From NCBI GenBank assembly GCA_949358305.1, contig OX442322.1:5766001-5830000 (forward strand): a stretch of DNA of 64,000 nt. The letters are read 5' to 3'. The position numbers and the translations under genes were made by a program. Within the stretch, counting starts at the first letter, position 1. Each line of letters starts with the position of its first letter. The DNA is from Strigamia acuminata (taxonomy: Eukaryota; Arthropoda; Chilopoda; Geophilomorpha; Linotaeniidae). Of this stretch, positions 1-9,885 are shown in pieces. Below the pieces are notes generated by a model. The model made no database searches. It worked only from the letters and a program-made list of their open reading frames with translations, and was not told the origin of the DNA.

Positions 1-174
1 TTGACTTTGAGAAATAATTGTGGAACAGCTGAGTGATGACTTATAAAAAGGAGAAAAATAAAAAAAAAAAAAAAAAAGGCAACCGAACATTCCTTAAGAA
101 TGTCCGACTATAAAAGAGACCTGTCTGGACCGAAATTTGTAATTTGGGGTCCAAATCACAGCAAAAAAGGGAGT
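1..174 (+). mobile_element. GypK: 3' internal end of a gypsy-type element
   Basis: This is the last part of a plus-strand element whose body lies left of the window. It is non-coding. A long A run lies at about 58-77, and the end (about 160-174) is a purine-rich tract, AAAAAAGGGAGT, directly before an LTR that starts TGTCACG. The same tract and flank occur in reverse orientation at 17212-17310 next to the GypA LTR, so GypK and GypA belong to one family. I see no gene here. Confidence 0.8.
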
Positions 175-782
175 TGTCACGTGTACGAACCGTGTCGATT
201 AATGCGCGATTCGTAACACGCAATTTGAGTTATTATTAGTTTGATGTTGCTTAATTTCGGCCACAGATGGCGTTGACGATTGGAAACCGTCATCGTCATG
301 TGATTGGACCGATTAATTCGTGAATGGGGGTTATGGCAGATTTGCTATAAAACCGCCCGCTTTCAGACAGAGCTCTCTTCTCTCTCCAGACTTCAACAGG
401 TAACTATTAATTACACCCGCCCTTTACTAGAGAGTCTGATGTCGCCTCGATACTGAGAGCGGCTGACTGACTGACTATAAATCAACAGTTTATATCGAAT
501 TGAGTTATCACACAGTTGTTTCATAAAAACAGTTTATAAAGGTTGTTCAAACTTAATAAGTGTAAAATAATGATTTGCCCAATTGATGATTCAGAATTGC
601 ATTCCAATTAATGTAACCAGATTTATTAAGGATCGAACAAACTTAGTTTGTCCGGTCAAATAAAATAGACTTGAATTTAAAACAAAATAAACAGTCTCAT
701 TCTTTCCCTTCTCATGTTCACTCATTCCCCAAATAAAACAGCGTTGCGTGAGGTTCCAATTAGGCCCAGAAACCACGTAACA
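175..782 (+). repeat. GypK 3' LTR
   Basis: The LTR starts TGTCACGTG and ends ACGTAACA, which are imperfect inverted termini. It is clearly related to, but diverged from, the 576-bp GypA LTRs. A TATA box (TATAAAA) lies at 346-352. It interrupts the leader of CopN on its right side. The left flank is internal element sequence with a polypurine tract, so this is a 3' LTR and not a solo LTR. Confidence 0.85.
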
Positions 783-1174
783 GTATTATCCTGGATTCCC
801 GTTCACACTTCGCGTGTGGTTGCTGGGAATTTGCGCCGTCGTACAACCCACGTCGAGACGTTATCTTCATCCAAAAATAACGACACGTCGTCGTTACGTA
901 TCGGCGCTTTCCGATCCCGAAATAAATTCCCAAAAACAGGAATAAACAAAAGAAAGAATTAATAATTGTGTATAGTTCGAACCAATTATTGTTCCTGTGC
1001 TCCGTGGCGTCTAGTTGTCGCCTCCAAAGTCGTGGAATCCAGGCACAAACACAAATTGATGACATCCATCATGGGCGCCGCCATTTTGGATGAAAATGAG
1101 GAAATTTTCACTGCTGACCTCAAATGACTCAAACTGCTTCAAAATCACACTGGACACTTTTCCTGCTTTATATT
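783..1174 (-). mobile_element. CopN: copia-type 5' leader, truncated
   Basis: Read on the minus strand this is untranslated leader downstream of the CopN LTR and primer site. It shares short conserved blocks with the CopI and CopB leaders: a GC-rich palindromic block at 1068-1086 and a hairpin at 795-830. The GypK LTR at 782 cuts it before any gag sequence appears. No gene is visible in it. Confidence 0.75.
795..830 (-). promoter_or_regulatory. GNRA-capped leader hairpin, CopN copy
   Basis: On the element strand an outer stem ATTCCC/GGGAAT encloses a conserved core, within which CACAC pairs with GTGTG around a GCGA(A) loop. It lies about 360-390 nt after the LTR. The same shape recurs in CopI and twice in CopB with different stem bases. 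Confidence 0.6.
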
Positions 1175-1185
1175 GGCCCATAACC
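1175..1185 (-). promoter_or_regulatory. CopN primer-binding site (internal tRNA-iMet type)
   Basis: The element-strand sequence GGTTATGGGCC is one base away from the LTR. It is complementary to the anticodon region of initiator tRNA-Met, as known for Drosophila copia, which is primed by a half-tRNA. Confidence 0.75.
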
Positions 1186-1186
1186 T

Positions 1187-1491
1187 TGTTGAAATTGCTT
1201 GTATACTTGTGTTAATTGCATAGTTCTGCAGCAATGGTGTAGAAAATGTCCAAAGTAAAAACACAGGTGTTTACAGGTATGAAATCAAACATAGAGTGAG
1301 TTTTATTTCTCAAGTCACATGACATGCCCACAGGTATACAACGCCACCTTATGGGAACAAAAGCAAACACACTTGTAAATAGAGCAGCGGCTATTTGTTT
1401 AGCCAAATGCAAAAGATAACAAAAGGTCACGATAAACATACAAAGTGTCACAGCTTGACAATACGATACATTAGCACATAATATCTCAACA
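1187..1491 (-). repeat. CopN 5' LTR
   Basis: This 305-bp LTR reads TGTTGAGATATT to ATTTCAACA on the minus strand. It is homologous to the CopI LTR (2487-2796) and to the solo LTR at 14714-15030. It sits inside the CopI gag reading frame: gag homology stops at 1492 exactly where the LTR begins. The right flank tttag (1492-1496) is the expected 5-bp target copy, and its partner lies outside the visible part. Confidence 0.85.
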
Positions 1492-1772
1492 TTTAGTGTG
1501 TCCCATGCGGTTTTGGCGTCTTCAATCCCGTTGAGCAGCTCGTGGTATTGCTCCTCGATTGAGTAATAAATCAGACTGAAAGCCCTTCCCTTCCGCAGCT
1601 GGTAGTCGGATCGATCTCGCCATGACGCTCCAGGTGCTAGGGCTTCTTGTGTTCCGTCCGTAAACGCCCAACATCCGTGATGCATCAACAGAACTTTAAT
1701 CTGTTGTTTCCAACCATCATAATTTGTGCGGTTCAATAACGTAACTTTTCTGTCCGATTTGTCCGAATCCAT
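1492..1772 (-). pseudogene. CopI gag, N-terminal fragment
   Basis: About 94 codons of a copia gag start with an ATG at 1772. The residues closely match the CopB gag start (TLLNR, GWKQQIKVLLMHHGCWAFTDG-like, SIEEQYHELL, AWDTL). The frame runs into the CopN LTR after the AWDTL motif, so the fragment encodes only the first part of the capsid domain. It is broken by insertion and not by point mutation. Confidence 0.85.
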
Positions 1773-2474
1773 CCTGATTCACGATAGTAAACGAGTCAAA
1801 CTTTGCTTCACACACGACACAAACACTTGTTTCCCCAAAAAAACACTTTTTGTACTGAATTTTCGCAACTAGGTGCAGTGTTGCGAGGTTAGTTCGCTCT
1901 TAGATTAGGTTAGTATCAACTCTAGCACAACACTAAGCTAATCAAATAATAATATCGAAAATAAACACGAAAATTGTTCTTAAACGTTGTCTTCGAGATG
2001 CTTTCCTGCTGTTCTTCTCTTTGCATTAGACTTCACGCGTATTTCCCAATTGTTCTCCAATTTTCCGTCCTCGTTTTTGAACTCCTTTCTGCTTATTTCC
2101 GTCCAGAAATTCAGGTTCACACTTCACGTGTGGTTGTGGAGAATTTCCGTCCCGTTTTGGCACTCGTAGAGTCGTTTCTCGCTCGTAATTATCGTCTCGT
2201 CGACGATACGTATTGCTTCTCGCAATATCAAACGGTAACGTCCAAAATTCGAAAAAAAGGAAAAGATATAGATAAAAGTTTTATATTGTTCTAACCCACT
2301 AATGTTCCTGTGTTGTTAGTTGACTCGAAATTGTTTCCAAACGCTGATTCTCGTGGCACAAACACAAGCTGGTCACATTCATCATGGGCGCCGCCATTTT
2401 GAATAATTAGAGGAAATTTTTCAAAACCTCTCTAATTTGGTGAAAATGATTCCAAAAGTTTTCTCACGATTTCT
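1773..2474 (-). mobile_element. CopI 5' leader
   Basis: This is about 700 nt of untranslated leader between the primer site and gag. It contains the conserved GC-rich palindromic block at 2380-2397 and the leader hairpin at 2106-2147. I see no separate gene here. Confidence 0.75.
2106..2147 (-). promoter_or_regulatory. GNRA-capped leader hairpin, CopI copy
   Basis: The outer stem GAAATTC/GAATTTC differs in sequence from the other copies but still pairs perfectly. The inner stem CACAC/GTGTG carries a GTGA(A) loop. It lies about 340-380 nt after the LTR. Confidence 0.65.
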
Positions 2475-2485
2475 GGCCCATAACC
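2475..2485 (-). promoter_or_regulatory. CopI primer-binding site (internal tRNA-iMet type)
   Basis: GGTTATGGGCC on the element strand lies one base after the LTR, identical to the CopB and CopN primer sites. Confidence 0.75.
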
Positions 2486-2486
2486 T

Positions 2487-2796
2487 TGTTGAATTGTGTT
2501 GGAAATCACAATGAATTCCGAGTTTCTGCAGTGGTGTAGAAAACTGTAGCTTGAAATAAAATGCACACCTTGTTACCTGGTTGAAAACATAGTAAAGAGT
2601 GAGTGTTTTATTCTCTTGTCACATGACATGCCAATAGGTATACGACGCCACCTTATGGTGATAAATACAAACACACTTGTAAACATAATCACGGCTATTA
2701 GTTTTAGCCAAAAGCAAACATAAACAAAAGGTCACAATAAGTATAAAGTGTCACTGCTTGATAATACGATACATATATATACACGATACTTCAACA
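2487..2796 (-). repeat. CopI 5' LTR
   Basis: This 310-bp LTR has TGTTGAA and TTCAACA termini on the minus strand. It interrupts the CopG integrase at 2797, with right flank attca. Its sequence is related to the CopN LTR and more distantly to the CopB LTRs. Confidence 0.85.
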
Positions 2797-4903
2797 ATTC
2801 AATCCAAGAACTCCCCTCCCCGGTCAGTCGGGATGGCCTTGACTCGTTTGCCCGTCACTCGTTCAATTCGCGTGACGTAATCTTTGAAAAGTCCGAGTGC
2901 TTGTGATTTTTGGGCCATCGGAAATATCCAGGCATAGCGCGTGGTATCATCAATAATGGTTAGCACATAACGCGCGCCCCCGTAGGAAGTCGTTCTTGAA
3001 GCTCCCCACACGTCCATGTGCAGGAGATCTAGGGCTTTAGTTGAAATGGGATGCTCATCTCGCTTATGAGAAATGTGCGTTGATTTCGCAATTCTACAAT
3101 GATTACATGAGAGTTCTTTGTTCACTTCTGCCGGTGTCACTCCATACACTTCATTCCGGCCAGAAGTTTCATGGCGTTGGTGTGAAGATGACCCAATCTA
3201 CTGTGCCATATCCCAGTCGCATCCTTTTTAACAGATGACGCTGCAACCGTCTTTGCGTTGGTTGGCTTTGAATTCAGTTTTGAATTTGAGTTCGGTTTGG
3301 AGATAGGTGGGTTTGCCTTTAATGTGTCGGCAAAGGATGGGACTTGAGGCAACGGATTGGTGGAAATAGGGACAGGAAGTGTCTTGGACTGGGTTACTTT
3401 GATTGGTGCAGGTGGAGGAATTTCATTTGGCAAAGGAGGGAATTCGAGCCGAAAATCAGTAAAAAGTTCAGGATCTTTCGACTTTTTCTTTGCTCTTGGA
3501 TACTGGATGAAATCCTCTTCTGTCGTGACTAATGTTCAGGTCGGAGCGGTCGACTGCGCAATTGGTACATCCACTGTTGACATCAGTGTTGAAGGTGGGC
3601 ACAAGCCGTCGACATAATAAAGGCCGCCCTTTTCTTTGGCCCGAAGCATTGGATGATTAATGTCGGATTTGTAGACATAGACGTCTCCATTCCAAATATG
3701 GATGTGATGTTTAGTTTTGTCCATTTTTGACACTGAAATCAAATTCGCCTCGAATTTTGGCGCATACAACACATCTTGGAGATTTACGACACATTCTACG
3801 TTGTGAATCATGGAGATAATCTGGACTTTGCTCTTTCCTAGAACTTCGGAATGTCCTTGACCTAATGCGATATTAAAGGGCACAACTTTGACAAAATCCT
3901 GAAACCAAGCCTGGACGTGGCACACATGATTGGTTGCCCCACAATCCACTATCCATTCATGTGATTGCATGAAGTGAATTGTGGGCAACTGTTGCGGAGC
4001 ACTTGCGAAAAAGTTCGTTTCCCGCCTTGCGCTGGAATTCCCCCTTGGCCTAGAATCATCTCGGTTTGAGTTTTTATTGCGTTTACGGCTTGAACTCCTC
4101 GGCTTCCTTTGAAGTGAAGCTGCCGGTTGATTTTTGTCATCTCGGCGCGACGGCAATGGACATTTATTTGCGTAATGGCCAAATTCCTGGCAATTAAAAC
4201 ACTGCACCGAAGATAACGGTCGAGAGGGACGAGAACGATTTCTCCTACGTTGCTTTTTTTCACCAGCATAGGCACGACAATGTTTTGAATTGTCTATGTC
4301 GCGCGAATCCATAGCTTTGAGTCGCATATGTTCCGCGAGCAACTGTTCGGACACTTTCTTTGGTGTAAATTCTCCTTTAGGCAAGTGATATATTGTGAAT
4401 GAGATCTGCGAATATTCCCGGGGCAGTAAATCCAGGTACTGGTAAGCGTGATGATTAGGCGAAGTTGTTTCCCCGATATCCTTCATCTGGCGGACGTGAT
4501 AGTCAACGCAACTTAAGAAATCAGCCATATCCTCGCCTTGTTTTAGGCGCAAATTCAAAAATTCACGGCGCATGGCTGCCTGCCGCGCACGAGATGATGG
4601 CGCATAAATGTTGGCTAAAATGTCCCATGCTTCCTTCGGGGTTTTACAATCATCTAGCGCAGACTTCTTCGCCTCGCTTACAGAACAGTATATTAAGCCT
4701 AAAGCTTTGGCTTTACGACGCTTGTACTTCTTCTTCTCCTTATCTCCGGCGGTTTTAAGGAATTCTACCTCTTCTTCTTCCGTCACGTGTTCCCACAATT
4801 CCTCACTTCTCAGCACCATGCGCATTGAGCGCTGCCATAGTTCGTAGTTTCCTACGCTGAGAATGGGAAGGCGTCCGGAATTAGCTTCGGCGGATTTTGA
4901 CAT
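2797..4903 (-). pseudogene. CopG gag-protease-integrase, truncated
   Basis: The ATG is at 4903. In order there is a gag capsid domain, a CCHC zinc knuckle (CFNCQEFGHYANKC), a protease motif VDCGAT after HEWIV, then the integrase zinc region (HSRLGH and CNHCR) and the first two catalytic acidic positions (LLHMDVWG and TDRGGEF). The CopI LTR cuts the gene before the integrase Glu, so the rest of integrase, RT and RNase H are absent here. Two further lesions are visible against the CopL copies: an in-frame TGA at 3536-3538 in place of an Arg codon, and a 4-bp deletion near 3150 in the integrase zinc region that shifts the frame. It is therefore inactive. CopE and CopL are its closest relatives in the window. 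Confidence 0.9.
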
Positions 4904-5061
4904 AATGACGTGGAGCTACGAAACAATCCGGAGCGAAGCACACTGAATGGAGAATGGCACAATTGATACACTTGACGGTCTCAAAGCACAATATCGCGTT
5001 GCACAACACAAATACGGCGCACTTTTCGGAGCACTGTCAAGGCGGAAACCATGAAGGGGGA

Positions 5062-5081
5062 TGCCAATGCTACAATTGGCA
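5062..5081 (-). promoter_or_regulatory. Leader hairpin with invariant loop (CopG)
   Basis: GCCAAT (5063-5068) and ATTGGC (5075-5080) pair around the loop GCTACA as read on the plus strand. CopE has GGCAAT/ATTGCC with the same loop, so one base pair is swapped C-G for G-C. Confidence 0.6.
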
Positions 5082-5105
5082 CAAATAAGCTCAATCAAGT
5101 ATTCC

Positions 5106-5149
5106 CCTAACGCCCTTTGCAAACCGCCTAGGGCCACGGAAACGTTAGG
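5106..5149 (-). promoter_or_regulatory. Conserved paired leader block (CopG)
   Basis: CCTAACG (5106-5112) can pair with CGTTAGG (5143-5149), and GCCCT with AGGGC inside it. An almost identical 44-nt block is at 45838-45881 in CopE. It is possibly a packaging or translation signal. Confidence 0.55.
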
Positions 5150-5759
5150 TGGCGCAGGAATTGCCTTGATTGAGAATGAGTTAGTGCAGTGGCTCAACTG
5201 AAACCGAAGGGCACTAACTATTCTAAGGGACCCACAAAAACTTAATATTATCTTAGGTGGTAACAAGCTAATTACGACAACTGAAAGGCAATATTTAATT
5301 AATATGATGAGACGTTGCGCCAATCTAGAGATGAAAATGGCGTAGTTGCGCATTTAAATGCGAAAATCGTCAAAAATCGTCGTTTCTTCGAGAGAAATCG
5401 TCGATACTACGACCGTACACGGTGTACTAAGTCGGGAATTAGTCCAGATCGTCGTTCACACTGTGTAAAGCGGGTTTTCCAACGTTGAATCTTGTTGGAA
5501 AACGGCGAAATCTGAAAATAAATTGAAATTCGTCTCGAAAATTGCGAAACCCGCAGAAATTCGGACAAAATTAAATAGGCAATTGTGTAGTCGGTAGCAC
5601 AGACTGCGTGAAAACGTCGGTGGGTCGTCTCGAACGTCCTAGAGACGAAAATCGTCGCGGAAATCGGCGAAAACTAGAAATAAAATATTTCGGCGCAAAA
5701 TTGCGAATTTCGCGAAAGTTGCGTCAAAAATTAAACACAAATTGGCCGGGTTAATTGGC

Positions 5760-5777
5760 AACCATCCTCTGCTACCA
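5760..5777 (-). promoter_or_regulatory. CopG primer-binding site (3' end of tRNA-iMet)
   Basis: On the element strand TGGTAGCAGAGGATGGTT lies two bases after the LTR. Its complement ends CCATCCTCTGCTACCA, which matches a metazoan initiator tRNA-Met 3' end including CCA, as far as I recall that tRNA. Eighteen bases match without a gap. Confidence 0.8.
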
Positions 5778-5779
5778 AT

Positions 5780-6271
5780 TGTAGCAGAGGAGAGCGGCGC
5801 AAACAATTTATTAATCGCGTGGAAGCTAAATATGGCGGCGTGTCGCCGACACGAACGATAATGCGACGTGACCAAAACGCAAATTGCCGTGCGCATAGCA
5901 GAAAGCTGCTTATGTGCGCTTTAAACAAACTAGAAAGCACTGAAGGTGCTCTAAATAATAAAGAAGCACTTAAAATCATAAATGTTTAATAAAAACAAAG
6001 GTATTCTTACATATAGAGTCCTTTTCTATACAGGAGTGAATGAGTGTGCACATATCCGTGTGCGCGGCCATGTTGGAAATGGTAAAAGATACAATTGACA
6101 CCATCTGGTGTTGGGAAAAATAAACTAAAGCTAACATGATGCAGGCAGCATTATGCCCAATGTTAAATAATGAAATAAATCCTAATAAATACACTAGGCT
6201 GCATAATGCAGCAATACATTAAGAAACACACGTAATGGATACGGAGGACTATTTGGTATTGGAAAACAACA
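5780..6271 (-). repeat. CopG 5' LTR
   Basis: This 492-bp LTR starts TGTTGTTTTCC and ends CTCTGCTACA on the minus strand. It interrupts CopH integrase at 6272, with flank taata (6272-6276). An imperfect hairpin at 5891-5919 lies where CopD, CopE and CopL also have LTR hairpins. The U5 end is the near-complement of the adjacent primer site. Confidence 0.85.
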
Positions 6272-7062
6272 TAATAATGGTACGGTTAGCTCTTTCCGCG
6301 ACCGAATTCATTTCTGGGCTGTATGCATTAGTCCTCATACATTTAAGCCCAATTGTCGCCACATAATTGTCCCATTGTCTAGACACAAATTCCCCTCCGT
6401 TGTCCGTTTTGATGGCCTTAACCTTCTTGGAGGTTGTTCTCTCGATTTCAAGCAGCCATTGTTTGAAATGCCCCAAAACGTCGCTTTTCCTCTTCATGGT
6501 AATAATCCACATAAAGCGGGAAAAATCATCGATGAGAATGAGATAATAGTGTGCCCCACCCAATGTTTGAACTGGAGCGGGGTCCCACATGTCCATACGT
6601 ACTATTTCCAAAATACTTTTTGTCCTAATCCCAATTATTGGGGGAAAACTAGCACGTGTGCTCTTCGCCCTGGCGCAAGAGTCACACGTCGACAACTCCT
6701 TATTCGAGAGTTTCAGCCCAAAAACGTCAGTTGACTTCTCCAAACCCGCTATGCCCTTCGCATTTAAATGTCCAAACCGGGAATGCCAAATGTCCATCGT
6801 CTGAGCCTTATCCCTCTTGTCAAAAGTCTTAACCCCATTTGTAGAATTACTCCCATTCTCTGCCTTGTTCCGCACAATTGAACTTGCCTGCTTAGAGGCA
6901 TTGGCAGTTTTCGACTTGATCTTATTTGAAACATTTGCTTGCGCATTATCCGTAACGTTCGCAGGCGCGTTATTCGCAACACTCGCTTGCCCTTTAACCG
7001 CTGGTGCAGGTTTCCCTAACTCACTCGAATTTTGGGTTAATGCGTCCTTAAAACTAGGATAT
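6272..7062 (-). pseudogene. CopH integrase part, truncated
   Basis: This continues the CopH polyprotein after the solo LTR. A low-complexity Ala/Asn/Lys linker is followed by the GAG-pre-integrase zinc region (HSRFGH, CDSCARAK) and an integrase core with DMW, TDNGGEF and NSVAER, so all three acidic residues are present. The frame ends at 6272 where CopG is inserted, just after NRTI. One shift lies between the linker and integrase frames near 6870-6980. The rest of pol should lie beyond CopG, outside the window. Confidence 0.85.
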
Positions 7063-7559
7063 TGTTACGTGGCCAGACTGACTACTGTTTGACCACGTAA
7101 ATACTTTATTATTAACTGAGTCTAATCAAAGACTAATTGCATTTATTTAACTGACTTGGGGTGTAAATAAGAAGGACTCATTGGTTATGTTTAAATAATA
7201 TAAAATATATTTATTCTGTTATAAAACATAAAGCAATTCCAAATGATAATTAACTTAAGACTAACTTAAAACTAAACTAAAACTATCTTAATTCCATGAG
7301 CATGAATAACACTAAAACTATCACATCAAAACCTTGAGATGCCACGGCAATAACTGCCTGACAAGCTCTGTGTCATCTCTAAGTCAAACCCAGACTTAAA
7401 TAGGTTTGGGCTGTTCTATTAATCATTAATAGGTAAACTAATTACCTCATTTGCTTAAGGCGAACTCTATTGAGAATTTAATGAGTTAATTCGGATCAAA
7501 TAAGTACGGAAACGTGGTGGCGACAACTGGCTCACAGTGTGCTCGCCAACTGCGTAACA
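7063..7559 (-). repeat. Solo LTR, gypsy type, inserted in CopH
   Basis: This 497-bp unit has termini TGTTACG and CGTAACA and is flanked on both sides by atat (7059-7062 and 7560-7563), a 4-bp target duplication. No internal sequence remains, so it is a solo LTR left by LTR-LTR recombination. The termini resemble those of GypA and GypK, but the body differs. Its orientation is inferred only from that similarity. Confidence 0.85.
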
Positions 7560-8816
7560 ATATGTTAGTATCGAATTTACAACTTCATCACCTGTTATAG
7601 GTGGACTAGATGACACTGTCGCAGCCTGTTGGGCAGGTAATGCGGCAGTGTTCACAGGTGAAATACGACAATTGACCTTATACATCCGATCACTCGTACG
7701 TTCTGCAGTGATGGAGGGGTCATCAATTTTGTCGTTGAAAATAAACATTTTCCCATTTTTAACAATGGTCGTCGCCCCAGCTTCATCCGTGCGACCTAAT
7801 GAAATTAGGTTTTTCCTGAAATTTGGTGCATAAAATACATTTTTCAATGTAAGTGCACGGGTCCGACTTCCATAAATCGACGTTAAAGTCACATTGCCTA
7901 TTCCTTCAATCTTCAATTTTTTTTCTCCCTGTTGCACATGGCCAGTTAATGGCTTGAAGTCGGAGAACCAGTCTTTGTTGAAGCCAAACTGCTGCTGAGT
8001 AATAAGAAACCGGGAAATCACTAAATATGTCAGCCTGAGTGACAGCGGCCTTTTGTTGGCCCTTTCCACGTCCCTTGCCCTGTGGATTGCCCCTAAATTG
8101 TCCAGTTGGGTTCCCTTTTGCAGGAAATTGCTGTTTCGGCGGAGTAGGGCATTCACGGGCGAAGTGGCCTGTTCCGCCGCAAGTGAAACAGATGCGTGGG
8201 CCGCCGGGTGCATTTCCACCAAGTCCGCGTTGTCTTCCGCCGTGGTTAAAGAAAGCACCAGTGTTTTCTAATGGTGTCTTGGCAGGTACGCCAAACTCGT
8301 CGGTTGTCACGTGTAAGCGGTTATATTCGCCTACCAGGCGTTCCTTGACCGCTGCCGCTGTGAACTCTGCGTCACCCCAATGGTAAACCGTCTGCTTGAC
8401 CGGTTCATATTGGGGTGGCAGCAGGTCGAGATATTGAAAGGCGTGAAACTCGTCCGTAATTTTAATCTTGACGTCGGCAAGTTGCACGACCTTTCGGTCA
8501 ACCCGTGCGGTGAAAACGAACATTTCTTTGTTTTCATGCGACCGCATGTCCAAAAATTCCTCCGGAGACGGGCTTTGCGTGCCCGGGTGGTGGGCTGGTA
8601 GGCAGCTTTCAGTGCGTCCCACACCTCTTTTGCAGTGGCGTGGGCGACAGCCACGACCTGCTGGGCTTCGCCGCAAGCCAGACAAATGGTGGAGCGAGCC
8701 CTTTCCTCGCCTTTCTCGAAATCTCGAGTCTCTCGAAACGGTGATCCGGCCGGCGGCTCTTTAGTCTTGCCGGTTACGTGGCTCCAAACACCGTATGATT
8801 GGAGAAGGAGCTGCAA
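7560..8816 (-). pseudogene. CopH gag-protease part, frameshifted
   Basis: Minus-strand copia gag is spread over three frames. The capsid start (QSYGVWSHV, AKEVWDALKAAYQ) begins near 8816 without a visible ATG and shifts near 8570. A middle part carries the zinc knuckle CFTCGGTGHFAREC near 8190 and shifts again near 8000. A last part matches the protease-linker region (LKNVFYAPNFRKNLISLGR). The usual protease active-site motif upstream of WFSDF is not found, so the catalytic piece is deleted or scrambled. The solo LTR at 7559 then interrupts the frame. It is the most degenerate copia gene here and probably among the oldest layers. Confidence 0.85.
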
Positions 8817-8849
8817 ACGTCGGAAAAGAAAGTTTCAGGATCGGTAGTG

Positions 8850-9369
8850 ACGCCGTACGTGCGTACGCACTTAACGGCAATGAAGCAACGTCTACACGAC
8901 GTGCGTGGCCGTAAAATGATACCAAACAAAGCTGTGCACTTATACAAACATGCACAGTAAAGTAAAAATAATAAATGCTTTATTAGCAAACATAAAACTT
9001 ACAAAATGAGTCTATTTCTTATTGGAGAAAACACAGAAGGCTTGCATTCACTGCAAGCAGCCATTTTGGATAAAGGTACGAAAGTAAACGCCAACTGGTG
9101 GCGGAATAATACACTATAAATGTGAAAAATGATACAAACAGCATTGCACCTAATGCTAATAAATACAGCATGGTGCTTTGAGCACGGAAAAAGAGAAAAC
9201 ATGATATCACAACGTGATTCATTAATCTAAACATTACTAAACGATAAAATGCAGTGAAACATAATGAATATGTGATAAATAACTAGATAAATATCAAAAT
9301 ACACTAATAATCAAATAACCTAAAGTAAACGGATCCATATTAGATCAAAAGATGTTTTATACATCAACA
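8850..9369 (-). repeat. CopD 3' LTR
   Basis: On the minus strand the LTR starts TGTTGATGTATAAAACATC at 9369, directly after a purine tract. It is homologous to the CopE LTR (40302-40605 plus 16383-16635) over the TATA-region inverted repeat at 8932-8957 and the segment below it. The inner end is not certain: homology to CopE fades below about 8870 and CopH gag begins at about 8816, so about 8850 is an estimate. Confidence 0.7.
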
Positions 9370-9394
9370 AATCCCCCCATGATCTAATATGGAT
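9333..9394 (-). promoter_or_regulatory. CopD polypurine tract inside an inverted repeat
   Basis: The tract (ATGGGGGGATT on the element strand, about 9370-9381) sits directly before the LTR. Fifteen bases at 9333-9347 are the exact reverse complement of 9380-9394, so tract and LTR edge lie in the loop of a perfect 15-bp stem. CopE and CopL have the same arrangement with other bases. Confidence 0.65.
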
Positions 9395-9615
9395 TTACAA
9401 TTAATCTGAGAATAAATAAAGCAGAACACGGGGTTTACGGTGTCTGAACTAAAGTAAATAATAAATTTCGGAATTATCGTGTCGGGTACTTTTGTTTACA
9501 TCACTTGACTAAGCTCGAAATTCCCAATCTAATTACACGATAAAACCTCGAATTCAGGTAAAATAACTAAGGAATGTCCGAAAATAGGATGAGAAAATAA
9601 AGATGTCATAGTCGG
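9395..9615 (-). mobile_element. CopD 3' untranslated region
   Basis: This lies between the RNase H stop and the polypurine tract and is similar to 40632-40853 of CopE. It has no gene of its own. Confidence 0.7.
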
Positions 9616-9885
9616 TTACTGGCAGAAGATTCCCGAAGTGAGTTTCCGAAGTCGATCAGATGGTAGCCATTTGGTAAAAATGTCCGCTACGTTATCATCA
9701 CCCGGGATCTTCCGTAATTCGAAGACTTTTGCCACATACCACTCCCGTAACCAGTGATACTTCACACGTATGTGCTTGGTTTTCGCATTTTCCACATCGT
9801 TCGAAGTAAACTGAATGGACGCGAGTGCATCCGAATAAACGATGGGACGGGAAATGCAATTCAAAAACGGAAGTTGAGTGAATAT
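9616..9885 (-). pseudogene. CopD RNase H, C-terminal half
   Basis: It encodes the end of a copia polyprotein: IVYSDALASIQFTSNDVEN, KTKHIRVKYHW, and a terminal VADIFTKWL motif typical of copia RNase H. It is nearly identical in protein to CopE. The frame is cut at 9885 by CopB; the upstream half is at 16201-16382. Confidence 0.9.

Larger units (their letters stand above)
4904..5759 (-). mobile_element. CopG 5' leader with conserved structured blocks
   Basis: This is an untranslated leader of about 850 nt. Two short blocks are strongly conserved with the CopE leader while the surroundings are not: a hairpin at 5062-5081 and a 44-nt paired block at 5106-5149. The rest (5150-5759) shows no gene or recognisable signal. 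Confidence 0.7.

Noticed and set aside
58-77. A run that might be the poly(A) tail of a LINE or SINE
   Set aside because: It lies inside the 3' part of GypK before its polypurine tract, and related sequence without the long run is next to the GypA LTR.
4916-5353. 145-codon minus-strand frame in the CopG leader
   Set aside because: It overlaps the structured blocks shared with CopE, where the frame is not kept.
5760-5790. Possible tRNA gene because of the initiator tRNA-Met 3' end match (also at 55918-55933)
   Set aside because: Only the last 16-18 bases match, on the strand and at the distance expected for a primer-binding site next to an LTR; no rest of a tRNA is present.
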